A stretch of DNA of 22,251 bases from Chloroflexota bacterium. GTDB lineage: Bacteria; Chloroflexota; Limnocylindria; QHBO01. This document shows, in pieces, positions 15,042 through 21,826 of this stretch. The translations under genes and the position numbers were made by a program. Numbering within the stretch: the stretch's first letter is position 1; every line of letters begins with the position of its first letter. The stretch lies in assembly GCA_005880165.1 (NCBI GenBank), contig VBJP01000051.1:1-22251 (forward strand), written 5' to 3'. The notes under the pieces are model-generated. The model saw only the letters and a program-made list of their open reading frames with translations, made no database searches and had not been told where the DNA came from.

Positions 15042-15980
15042 CTACGCCGTCTTGCGACGCCGAGCCGGCTTCTCCTCCTGGGCTTGGCGCGTGCCGGCCT
15101 GCTCACCGCCTTTGCCCCTGGCCGGCTCCTTCGCGGAGCGCTTCGAGCGTCCACCGCCTTCGGCGGCAGCCGCCTTCGTCTCGCCACCGGCGCGACGTCC
15201 CTCGCGAGCTGCGGCGACCGACGCCTCCAGGGCGGCCATCAGGTCGCCGATCTTGGTCGGCTCCGCCTTGGCCGCCCGCGTCGGCTCTTCGCCGGCCACC
15301 TTGGCCTCGATGACACCCATCAGCGCCTCGCGGTAGTCGTCCTTGTACTCGGTGGCATCGAACTCGCCGGTCATCGACTCCACCAGCTGTTCGGCCATCT
15401 TGCGCTCGGTGGGCTTGATCTCGATCTCCTGCTCGGGGAGGTTCAGCTCCTCCAAGGAGCGGATCTCATCGGGCCAATGCAGCGTGGTCAGCAGCATCGT
15501 CTCCGAGAAGGGGTTGAGGGCTGCCAGCTGCTCGCGGTCCCGCAGCACGATCTTGCAGATCGCGGTCTTGCCGGCGTCGGCGAGGACCGATTTCAGCAGG
15601 TAGAACGCCTTGCGGCCGATCTCATCGGGCTCCAGGTAGTAAGCCTGCTTCACGAAGCGCGAGGCGGTCTCCTCGGCCTGCTCCTCGTCCACGAACTTCT
15701 CGATCTCGATGGCGCGTACCGTCTTGAGTGGCACCGACTCGAGGTCCTCGTCGGTGACTACCACGTACTTGTCCTTGCTCCACTCGTAGCCGCGCACGGT
15801 CTCCGAGCGCGGGATGACCTCCTCGTGGTACGGACACCAGATCTTCATCTGGATCCGGTTGAGGCAGGTCTTGTGCAGCATGTTGAAGCCGATGCCGCCC
15901 TGCTCGGTGGCCAGGTACAGCTTGACCGGGATGGTGACCAGGCCGAACTGGATGGCTCCCCGCCACATGGATCGGGCCAT
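15042..15980 (-). CDS. ku: non-homologous end-joining protein Ku
   Basis: 312 residues. The N-terminus MARSMWRGAIQFGLVTIPVKLY is the standard bacterial Ku opening, followed by the DNA-encircling core (KTCLNRIQMKIWCPYHEEVIPRS and later SVLADAGKTAICKIVLRDRE, and LHWPDEIRSL). The minimal core ends near residue 245. The remaining tail is Lys/Arg/Ala-rich and low complexity, as in bacterial Kus that bind DNA and recruit LigD through their C-terminus. Ku homodimers bind double-strand ends. The ATG at 15980 matches the family start; GAGG is 9 nt upstream. It is transcribed with the ligase-like gene 9 nt downstream. No LigD polymerase or intact LigD is in the window, but a separate ATP-dependent ligase lies at 18794-20551. 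Confidence 0.97.
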   Translation of the reverse strand: MARSMWRGAIQFGLVTIPVKLYLATEQGGIGFNMLHKTCLNRIQMKIWCPYHEEVIPRSETVRGYEWSKDKYVVVTDEDLESVPLKTVRAIEIEKFVDEEQAEETASRFVKQAYYLEPDEIGRKAFYLLKSVLADAGKTAICKIVLRDREQLAALNPFSETMLLTTLHWPDEIRSLEELNLPEQEIEIKPTERKMAEQLVESMTGEFDATEYKDDYREALMGVIEAKVAGEEPTRAAKAEPTKIGDLMAALEASVAAAREGRRAGGETKAAAAEGGGRSKRSAKEPARGKGGEQAGTRQAQEEKPARRRKTA

Positions 15981-16298
15981 GATGCTTTGCCTCGTCTTCG
16001 AGCGCGCACCCTCGCATGAGCCCCGGAGGGCGGCGCGGGTCGTGAGCATACAACGGTGCAACAAGCGTGCCCGCAGCGCCGATATTGACTCCGCTGCTGC
16101 ACGGGCGCTCGTCGTGGACTCTGAGCGCGGGTTGATGCGCGTGGGTGTTGCCGCGCCGCCGATGGTAGGAATTCGGCGCCCGTGCAGAACCATGCTCTAT
16201 GGCGGCCACGCGCGATTGGCGCGAGAAGGCCGGAGGTACCAGACCGATGGCCGTATCGCCTCATTGCCGTCGCCGAAGTCGGACGCGAGACTCCTCGC
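15981..16298. other. intergenic region between Ku and the response regulator genes
   Basis: A 318-bp stretch between divergent genes. It holds the promoters of both. On the minus strand TATGCT (16050-16045) is a candidate -10 for Ku, about 65 nt before its ATG. On the plus strand an open frame begins at 16182, but the response-regulator-like part starts at 16299, so the added stretch is doubtful. I see no RNA gene, no strong hairpin, and no repeat. Confidence 0.4.
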
Positions 16299-16802
16299 AT
16301 GACCGCATCTCCGCCGACGATGGTTGCCGACGACGAGGCGACCCAGGACCCGGCCGTACCGGGGATTGAAGGTCCGCCAGCCAGCGACGCCGCGCCGACG
16401 CTCGAGCCACAGCGGAGCGAGGACGAGCCGCTGCGCGCCTACGTCCTGGAGGACGACCCGGACATCGCGGCCCTTGAGGCGGACATCCTGCGTGAGCTCG
16501 GATTCAACGTTGTCAGCTGCGCGCGCATCGTCGACCTCGGCGACCTGATGGCTGTCGCGCTGCCGCACCTGCTGGTGGTGGACGTCATGCTGCCGGACGG
16601 AGACGGCGGCGACATTGCCGAGCTCCTGCGCGAGACCTGGCCCGGCATCCCCGCGGTCTTCGTCAGCGCGGCATCACGCAACCGCCTCAGCGAGCTCGCG
16701 CCCCTTGGACCGGTGGTCGCCAAGCCCTTCGACATCGACCGCTTCCGGGAGGCGGTGCTCACCGCGGTCGAGGCGCCCGCGGATCGCTGGCGAATCCGCT
16801 GA
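16299..16802 (+). CDS. single-domain response regulator (receiver)
   Basis: 167 residues. An unstructured Pro/Asp-rich N-terminal segment (1-45) precedes one CheY-like receiver domain (46-160). Acidic residues E51-D52-D53 in YVLEDDPD bind Mg2+; the phosphoacceptor is D95 in LLVVDVMLPDGDG; the switch serine is S123 in VFVSAAS; the conserved lysine is K142 in VAKPF. All receiver catalytic residues are present, so phosphorylation by a partner kinase is expected, but no histidine kinase is in the window and no output domain is fused. ATG at 16299 was chosen because an upstream extension to 16182 has no family counterpart. It is convergent with the OsmC gene across a hairpin. Confidence 0.87.
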   Translation: MTASPPTMVADDEATQDPAVPGIEGPPASDAAPTLEPQRSEDEPLRAYVLEDDPDIAALEADILRELGFNVVSCARIVDLGDLMAVALPHLLVVDVMLPDGDGGDIAELLRETWPGIPAVFVSAASRNRLSELAPLGPVVAKPFDIDRFREAVLTAVEAPADRWRIR

Positions 16803-16820
16803 CTGCGAGGGTGAGCATCT

Positions 16821-16838
16821 GGGAGCGAAGGCGCTCCC
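16821..16838. terminator. GC-rich hairpin between convergent genes (possible bidirectional terminator)
   Basis: GGGAGCG (16821-16827) and CGCTCCC (16832-16838) form a perfect 7-bp stem around a 4-nt loop AAGG. It sits 18 nt after the response-regulator stop and 5 nt after the OsmC stop on the other strand. There is no T-tract, but position and symmetry fit termination in both directions. Confidence 0.5.
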
Positions 16839-16843
16839 TGCGA

Positions 16844-17326
16844 TCATGCGGCGCCAGGTCCGGTGACGAGCACCAGCGCAGTTTGCTCTTCGGCGGCTCC
16901 GTCCTCGAGCAGCCGATAGCGGTGCTCGATGCTGACCGTCGCCGACAGCATCGCGATCAGCGGGCAGTAGCGGGTCGCAGACAACTCGATCGACCGCCGA
17001 AGCGCCTCGGCCTCCACCCGGCCCTCCACCTGGTGCTCGATGCCGATGCGCGTGAAGACGTGCGGGTGAGCGTCCTGCCGAGTCTCGCCAATCGCGGAGA
17101 TGCGGTAGGAGGAGACCCGCTGTCGCTTCTTGCGCAGGATGCTCGCGACGTCCATGGCAGTGCATCCGGCCAGGGCAGCCAGCAGCGCCTCGCGAGGCGT
17201 CGCCGCAGTCGCCGGCAGGTCCGCATCATCGGCATCCATGACGATCGAGAAGCCGCTGCCTGCGGTCGCCTCCGTACGCAGTCCGGCGGAGGGATCGACG
17301 AACGTCGCGAGCACGGTCAACGCCAC
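16844..17326 (-). CDS. OsmC-family peroxide-detoxifying protein
   Basis: 160-residue cytoplasmic protein of the OsmC/Ohr superfamily, thiol peroxidases that reduce organic hydroperoxides. The family pattern is seen in TPREALLAALAGCTAMDVASIL with cysteine C55 and in ATRYCPLIAML with cysteine C121, the usual spacing of the catalytic pair. Basic residues following C55 (RKKRQ) are also usual in the YhfA-type subgroup. GTG start at 17326; the -10-like TAGAGT stands 6 nt before it, suggesting a leaderless message. Divergent from the membrane protein at 17371 and convergent with the receiver gene. The exact substrate is not shown. Confidence 0.9.
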   Translation of the reverse strand: MALTVLATFVDPSAGLRTEATAGSGFSIVMDADDADLPATAATPREALLAALAGCTAMDVASILRKKRQRVSSYRISAIGETRQDAHPHVFTRIGIEHQVEGRVEAEALRRSIELSATRYCPLIAMLSATVSIEHRYRLLEDGAAEEQTALVLVTGPGAA

Positions 17327-17332
17327 GCGGCG

Positions 17333-17342
17333 ACTCTAGCAC
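17333..17342. promoter_or_regulatory. overlapping divergent -10 boxes (osmC / NERD-like gene)
   Basis: ACTCTAGCAC reads TAGAGT on the minus strand, 6 nt before the OsmC GTG, and TAGCAC on the plus strand, 28 nt before the ATG at 17371. The two boxes share CTAG, as at 2004-2013. The whole intergenic region is only 44 bp. Confidence 0.4.
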
Positions 17343-17370
17343 CGGCGGCAGGGCGGTCCGGGAGCCGACC

Positions 17371-18138
17371 ATGCGCGTGATCCGCCTCGCCCCAAAGCCC
17401 TCGTCGCGGCGCGGGCCAGCCGCCCTGGCGGCCGTGATGCTGGGGGTGGGAGCCATCGCGGCGGTGCTGGCCATCGCCGCGCCGTCGCGCCGCGAGGAGG
17501 CAAGCGCTGTGCTCGCCATCGCGGCCGCCCTGGGACTTGGGGTCGGGGCCGGGATGCTGGGCCAGGCGTTCCGCGAGCGCAAGGAGGGAGGTAGCGAGGA
17601 TCTCGTGCGCCTTCTCTCGGCGACGCTCGACGATAGCTATCTGCTGATGGTCCGGCCGCAGCTGCCAGGCGTGCCAGCGGACCTGGAAGCGCTGCTCGCA
17701 GGCCCACCAGGCATCCGCGCGCTCGTCGCCAGACGCTGGCAGGGGCGCTACCGGGTGCGCACCAACACCTGGGAGTTCGACACTCACGGGAGGCGCGGCT
17801 GGATCCCGTGCATCACCAACCCGTCCTTCGAGGCCGGAGCGGCGAGGAACGCCGTGGTCGGCTGGGCGCGGGAGTCGACCACCGAGCTGAATCCCCCCAT
17901 CGAGGCGGCCATCGCATTCCCCTCTCGCCGGAGCCGACTCATCCTCGAAGAGCCCGACGTCGAGGTCATCACCGCTGAGAACGCGCCGTGGTGGGCGAAC
18001 GGCATGGGCCGCGTCCAGCGCATGGATGCCGCCCGCGTCGTCGCCTTTGCAGAGGCGGTCATGGACGCCAGTCGCAAGCAGGCTGAACGCCCACGGGTCC
18101 GCCCAAAGTCGCCCAGGAGGCGAGCGGCCGGAGGCTAG
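17371..18138 (+). CDS. membrane protein with degenerate NERD-like domain
   Basis: 255 residues. Two membrane helices lie at about 17-37 and 44-66 with a short polar turn, followed by a cytoplasmic-type domain. Residues 85-175 follow the order of the NERD (nuclease-related) domain: DDSYLLMVRPQLPG, PADLEALLAGPPGIRAL, WQGRYRV, and WIPCITNPSFEAGAARNAVVGWARE. In an active NERD the strand after GPPG has E-x-K; here those positions read V119 and R121, so nuclease activity is doubtful. The fold assignment is moderate. The tail after 225 is Arg/Lys-rich. GGGAG lies 6 nt before the ATG. The stop overlaps the convergent gene by 4 nt. Confidence 0.65.
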   Translation: MRVIRLAPKPSSRRGPAALAAVMLGVGAIAAVLAIAAPSRREEASAVLAIAAALGLGVGAGMLGQAFRERKEGGSEDLVRLLSATLDDSYLLMVRPQLPGVPADLEALLAGPPGIRALVARRWQGRYRVRTNTWEFDTHGRRGWIPCITNPSFEAGAARNAVVGWARESTTELNPPIEAAIAFPSRRSRLILEEPDVEVITAENAPWWANGMGRVQRMDAARVVAFAEAVMDASRKQAERPRVRPKSPRRRAAGG

Positions 18139-18746
18139 ACCTCGCTCCTCGGCTCGCGCGAGACGAGCCAGTCGCTCGCGGTGCGCTCGTCGAGGACCTC
18201 TGCCAGCAGCTCATCGGGTCGTTCGTCGTCCGCCACCAGCAGGACGTGCGCGCGGCGCCGCTGGACGGCGAGCGCGCTCGCCGTCCGGTCGAGCTCCGGG
18301 TACCGGGCACAGGCGACCGCGGCGTCGGTCATGGCCATGAACTGGTCCGTCGCGTTCAGCAGCCCATCGACCGGACGGCTTCCCTGGGTGACGTGCACGT
18401 TGCCGGTGAGCCGGAACGGCGGTACGGCAATCTGCGCCTTGATCGGCCGCTTTGCGACACGCATCTCGGGTCGCGCGCCGCCGTCGGTGGAGGCGACGCA
18501 GAAGAGGACCTCGGCGACGGGGACATGGACGTGCTCGGCGGCCAGCGTCCCGGTTGGGTTGTCGTACTCCGAGATCGTCGCGTGCACCAGCGGGATGTGC
18601 GTCAGGGTCACCTGGTTGAGGATGTCGGCCACCCGGTTGAAGCGGGTGCTCACCGTGCCCGAGATGCGGTAGTCGGTGGTGTACAAGTCCAGGGCGACCT
18701 GGGTGATCGACGCCGGCTCGAAGATGTCGCTCCCGAACGCGCTCAT
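18135..18746 (-). CDS. unrecognised protein with two-fold internal repeat
   Basis: 203 residues; no named family recognised. Two similar segments, about 26-58 (YRISGTVSTRFNRVADILNQ...IPLVHATI) and 111-144 (FRLTGNVHVTQGS...VDGLLNATDQFMAMTDAAV), share a pattern of aromatic-R-[IL]-[ST]-G-x-V, then D-x-LN, then A-x-[IV]. Between them lies a VPVAEVLFCVAS strand. The last 45 residues are charged. No signal peptide or membrane helix, so it is probably cytoplasmic. The ATG at 18746 is supported by TAGGAT 10 nt upstream and lies 47 nt downstream of the DNA ligase stop on the same strand. The stop codon shares its TA with the stop of the convergent NERD-like gene. Confidence 0.7.
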   Translation of the reverse strand: MSAFGSDIFEPASITQVALDLYTTDYRISGTVSTRFNRVADILNQVTLTHIPLVHATISEYDNPTGTLAAEHVHVPVAEVLFCVASTDGGARPEMRVAKRPIKAQIAVPPFRLTGNVHVTQGSRPVDGLLNATDQFMAMTDAAVACARYPELDRTASALAVQRRRAHVLLVADDERPDELLAEVLDERTASDWLVSREPRSEV

Positions 18747-18756
18747 GGTGGCGGCG

Positions 18757-18762
18757 ATCCTA
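18757..18762 (-). promoter_or_regulatory. putative -10 box of the 18746 gene
   Basis: On the minus strand TAGGAT lies 10 nt before the ATG at 18746, in the short gap after the DNA ligase gene, and no ribosome site is seen. This suggests the downstream gene has its own start point. Confidence 0.35.
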
Positions 18763-18793
18763 GCAGGACCGATGGCGAATGCCACGGCCGGAT

Positions 18794-20551
18794 TCAGCTT
18801 CCGGAGGCCTGGGCCGCCTCGCCCTGCTCGGCGCTGCCCACGGCGGCGATGCGCTCGGTCTCGCCACCGGCCCCGGTCGCCAGCAGGATTCTGCCGCTCG
18901 CCTGCTCCTGGTACAGACGCTCCACGGTGGCCAGGTCGTCGATCTGGTCGGGGGTCTTGTCGGTCCGGATGCGCACGATGCGCGGGAAGCGCAGCGCAAA
19001 CCCGGACCGATGGCGCGCAGAGCGCTGGATCCGGTCGAAGGCGATCTCGACCACGATCTCCGGCGTCACCGCGCGGTAGCGGCCGTGATCCTGGACGGTG
19101 GCCGCCAGGAAGTACTGGGTCATCTCGGTAATCTCGGCGTCGGTCAGGCCGGTGTAGGCCTTGCCGATGGTGAGCAGCGATTCGCCATCCGGCGCGAGCA
19201 CGGCGAACGTGTAGTCGGAGAGCACGCCGCGTCGCTTGCCGTGGCCCCATTCGACGCCGACGACGACGCAGTCGAGGGTGGCCAGGGCGCGCTTCAGCTT
19301 GAGCCAGCCCAATCCGCGGCGACCCGGCTGGTAGGTCGAATCGGGATCCTTGATCATCAATCCCTCGTTGTGCCGGGCGCGCGCGTCGTCGAAGAAGGCG
19401 TCAACCTCGGCCGCGCCTCGCGCGGTGGCGAGGTGCGAGTAGAGCAGGCCGCCATCGGTGCGATCCGGCAGTGCCAGCTCCTCCAGCGCCGCCCGCCGCT
19501 CGCGCAGCGGCGCGTCGAGGGCGTCGCGGCCGTCACGATGGAGCAGGTCGAACGCGATCAGCACCACCGGCACCGCGGCCACCAGCTCGGGGCTCGGCTT
19601 CACCCGCCCAAGCCGGGTCTGGAGCGACGCGAAGTCAAGGACCGATCCTTCGCGAAAGGGAACCAGCTCGCCGTCAAGGACCAGCTCGCCGTCCAACCGC
19701 GAGGCGGCGGCGGCGACCTCCGGGAACGAGATCGTCACCTCGTTGAGGTCCCGGCTGAAGAGCCGCGGTCCCCCCGTGCCGGGACCGAGGTGCAGCTGGC
19801 AGCGAATGCCGTCGTACTTATCCTCGATCCACGCCTCATCGCCGACGCGACGCACCACCTCCGCGGCATCGGCGACCGGAGTGGCGAGCATGAACCGGAT
19901 CGGACGGCCGACGTGCAGGGCCGCGTCTGCCAGCCGATTCTCGCGCGCCAGGGTCGCCGTTTCGCCGGGTTCGGCGACGAGCATCAGGGCGCGCCGCACA
20001 TCGGCGACCGGTCGTTCGAAGGCAGCCGCGATGGCTTCCTCGAGCAGTCCCTCCCGCAACCCGATGCGCAGCTCGCGCGCCGCGATCTTTCCCAGGTAGC
20101 GCGCCTCGCGGGGCGAGGCGCGCCGCAAGAGCTCCGTCATCAGCTCCGTCCGCGGCGCGCTTCCGGCTGCCTCGCTCATCGCGCGGAAGGCATGGTCGAC
20201 ATCCGCCATGGTCAGGCTTTGGCCCTGGGAGCGACGGTGCTCCAGCAGCTCGAGTGCCGCGTCACCCACGTCGGAGTGCCGCAGGTAAGCCTGGCTCAGC
20301 TCGCGGTCGCCGGCGCCGCTCGCCCGCGCCACGGCTTCCGAGAGCTGGACCCAGCCGAGCCCGAGCTTGTCCGCGGCCCCGGGAAGTGGCCGGCCTGCGA
20401 AGAAGGTGGCCGCAACCGGCACGTCGGCCGCCGGCAGGTCGCGGAGATAGGCTGCCAGCAGGTCGCGCTTGGCGAGCTTCGAGGTGGTGCCGGCGATGGC
20501 GTCGGCGGTCGCAGCGAAGGTGGCAAACGGCGACGAGGCGGCCGGCGGCAT
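18794..20551 (-). CDS. ATP-dependent DNA ligase (archaeal/LigB-like type)
   Basis: 585 residues. The N-terminal DNA-binding domain covers about 1-215. The nucleotidyltransferase core has motif I EDKYDGIR with AMP-accepting K245, motif III DGE ending at E295, FDLL at 334-337, motif IV EGLMIK at 396-401 and motif V WLKLK at 416-420. The OB-fold follows (about 422-560), ending with RFPRIVRIRTDKTPDQ. All catalytic positions are present, so it should seal nicks using ATP. It has no polymerase or phosphoesterase domain. Motif III is preceded by a second copy of LDGELV from an 18-bp tandem duplication (19662-19697). ATG at 20551 with TAGACT 7 nt upstream. It could serve end joining with Ku, 3 kb away. 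Confidence 0.95.
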   Translation of the reverse strand: MPPAASSPFATFAATADAIAGTTSKLAKRDLLAAYLRDLPAADVPVAATFFAGRPLPGAADKLGLGWVQLSEAVARASGAGDRELSQAYLRHSDVGDAALELLEHRRSQGQSLTMADVDHAFRAMSEAAGSAPRTELMTELLRRASPREARYLGKIAARELRIGLREGLLEEAIAAAFERPVADVRRALMLVAEPGETATLARENRLADAALHVGRPIRFMLATPVADAAEVVRRVGDEAWIEDKYDGIRCQLHLGPGTGGPRLFSRDLNEVTISFPEVAAAASRLDGELVLDGELVPFREGSVLDFASLQTRLGRVKPSPELVAAVPVVLIAFDLLHRDGRDALDAPLRERRAALEELALPDRTDGGLLYSHLATARGAAEVDAFFDDARARHNEGLMIKDPDSTYQPGRRGLGWLKLKRALATLDCVVVGVEWGHGKRRGVLSDYTFAVLAPDGESLLTIGKAYTGLTDAEITEMTQYFLAATVQDHGRYRAVTPEIVVEIAFDRIQRSARHRSGFALRFPRIVRIRTDKTPDQIDDLATVERLYQEQASGRILLATGAGGETERIAAVGSAEQGEAAQASGS

Positions 20552-20558
20552 CGGTCCG

Positions 20559-20564
20559 AGTCTA
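20559..20564 (-). promoter_or_regulatory. putative -10 box, leaderless start of DNA ligase
   Basis: On the minus strand TAGACT lies 7 nt before the ATG at 20551 with no ribosome binding site, the same spacing seen at 10306 and close to that at 5165. Confidence 0.4.
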
Positions 20565-20677
20565 GCCCTCCCTCCCGGCGGCCCCCAGGCCAGCACGTCC
20601 CGGCAGAGCGCAGGGCCGCGCGAGAGGGGCTGCGAGGCGCCTTGACGGGGGAGATCGGTCCATGCAGGCTTCGACCC

Positions 20678-21280
20678 GTGCTGCCCTGGCAGAAGAAACC
20701 GACCGACCCGGAGATCATCAAGCGCATCCCGCCCGGGCAGGTGTTGACCGAGAAGTTCCCGGTCCTCCACTTTGGGCGCACGCCGGAGTATCCGGACCTC
20801 TCGCGTTGGGACCTCCGGGTCTGGGGAGAGGTCGAGTCGCCATTCACGCTGAAATGGGCGGAGGTCCGATCCCTGCCGCGCGCATCCGTGACGCTCGATA
20901 TCCACTGCGTGACGCGCTGGTCCAAGCTCGAGACGACCTGGGAGGGAGTGCCGTTCACCCATCTCGCGGAGGTCGCGGTCCTGAAGCTGTCAGCCCGCTT
21001 CGTGGTCTTCCACGCGGAGTACGGGTTCACCTCGAACGTCCCCATCGAGGTGGCCATGCAGCCCGACTGTCTCCTGGCCTGGGGCTATGCGGGCCAGCCG
21101 CTCGAAACCGAGCACGGCTATCCATTGCGGGCGATCGTGCCCGGGCGCTACTTCTGGAAAAGCGCCAAGTGGGTTCGGGGCGTCGAGCTCACCTCGGAGG
21201 ACCAGCTTGGCTTCTGGGAGCGGAACGGGTACAACAACAGCGCGGATCCCTGGCGCGAGGAGCGCTACGCCGGGTTCTGA
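20678..21280 (+). CDS. sulfite-oxidase-fold molybdopterin oxidoreductase
   Basis: 200-residue soluble protein of the sulfite oxidase-like molybdopterin family. The molybdenum-coordinating cysteine is C77 in LDIHCVTRWSKLE, and the family's conserved blocks follow: W-GVPF, PIEVAMQPDCLLAW, GYPLRAIVPGRYFWKSAKWVRGVE and a terminal FWE-GY. No Tat signal peptide and no heme or dimerisation domain, so it is a cytoplasmic single-domain member; the redox partner and substrate are unknown. The GTG at 20678 gives the start of the conserved part; a TTG at 20642 in the same frame is possible. It is divergent from the DNA ligase gene and 29 nt upstream of a small membrane protein gene. Confidence 0.9.
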   Translation: MLPWQKKPTDPEIIKRIPPGQVLTEKFPVLHFGRTPEYPDLSRWDLRVWGEVESPFTLKWAEVRSLPRASVTLDIHCVTRWSKLETTWEGVPFTHLAEVAVLKLSARFVVFHAEYGFTSNVPIEVAMQPDCLLAWGYAGQPLETEHGYPLRAIVPGRYFWKSAKWVRGVELTSEDQLGFWERNGYNNSADPWREERYAGF

Positions 21281-21293
21281 TGGTTCCGGCCGC

Positions 21294-21299
21294 TAGAAT
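21294..21299 (+). promoter_or_regulatory. putative -10 box of the 21310 gene
   Basis: TAGAAT lies 10 nt before the ATG at 21310, with no ribosome site. It is the closest to the TATAAT consensus of the boxes in this window. Confidence 0.4.
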
Positions 21300-21309
21300 C
21301 GCGCCGCCC

Positions 21310-21621
21310 ATGCATCCGTATCTCCGTATCCTGGTCATCGCCCTGGTGGCGATGATCATCGCCGGCGCCCTCGTCGCCCTGGCGCTGGCCGGACGCAACA
21401 CGATGCTCTCCGTGTTCGCACTCCTGGCAGCCGGGTTGGTTGCGGTGGTGATGGGCGGATTGCTCTTCGTCCAGTCCTGGGTCTGGTCGCAGCGCAGCTG
21501 GCGGGAGGGCTCGCGCGGCCTGTCGCTGGCGATGGCCCTGGCGGGCGGCCTGGCGATCGTGGTCGCCTCGGTGGCAGCGGCCGGCGGCATCGTCCTGCTG
21601 CTCACCTTCTTCCTCGGCTGA
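21310..21621 (+). CDS. small membrane protein of unknown function
   Basis: 103 residues with three predicted membrane helices (about 6-27, 33-55 and 70-101) and a short polar loop SQRSWREGSRG between the second and third. No motif points to a function. It begins at an ATG with TAGAAT 10 nt upstream and ends 82 nt before the tRNA gene. It could be part of the molybdoenzyme transcript or independent; the promoter-like box suggests its own start. Composition matches the neighbours. Coding status rests on the continuous hydrophobic pattern and the clean frame. Confidence 0.65.
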   Translation: MHPYLRILVIALVAMIIAGALVALALAGRNTMLSVFALLAAGLVAVVMGGLLFVQSWVWSQRSWREGSRGLSLAMALAGGLAIVVASVAAAGGIVLLLTFFLG

Positions 21622-21703
21622 CCGGTCGGCCACGGTGTCGGCGGCCGGGCGTACGATTTGGCCGCGCGGGAGCGACGGCCGCCCTCGGCCGATCTTCAGC
21701 GGA

Positions 21704-21777
21704 GCCCCCATCGTCTAGAGGCCTAGGACGCCACCCTTTCAAGGTGGAGATCACCGGTTCGAATCCGGTTGGGGGCA
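21704..21777 (+). tRNA. tRNA-Glu (UUC)
   Basis: Full cloverleaf by eye. Acceptor GCCCCCA (21704-21710) pairs with TGGGGGC (21770-21776), discriminator A at 21777. Anticodon stem CCACC/GGTGG encloses the loop CTTTCAA with anticodon TTC at 21738-21740. T-arm is CCGGTTCGAATCCGG. No CCA is encoded. A TACGAT box at 21652-21657 may be its -10. No repeat of the 3' end (attachment-site signature) was seen downstream. Confidence 0.97.
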
Positions 21778-21826
21778 CATCGAGCTGTCGCTAGGTGCGG
21801 GATGCGGAGCCTTGTGTCCCCCGGAC

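Noticed and set aside
16182..16298. N-terminal extension of the response regulator from 16182
   Set aside because: Sequence shows no receiver-like or other conserved feature; the ATG at 16299 gives a sensible 167-residue protein.
18779..20677. Upstream extension of the sulfite-oxidase-like frame to 18779
   Set aside because: The extra 633 codons lie antisense to the DNA ligase, which has every catalytic motif; the conserved oxidase part begins near 20678.
21771..21822. Inverted repeat joining the tRNA 3' end (GGGGGCACA) to TGTG-T-CCCCC
   Set aside because: Stem has a bulge and a 34-nt loop and no T-tract; it would also compete with the acceptor stem, so it is probably coincidental. It was considered as an attachment site but no direct repeat was seen.
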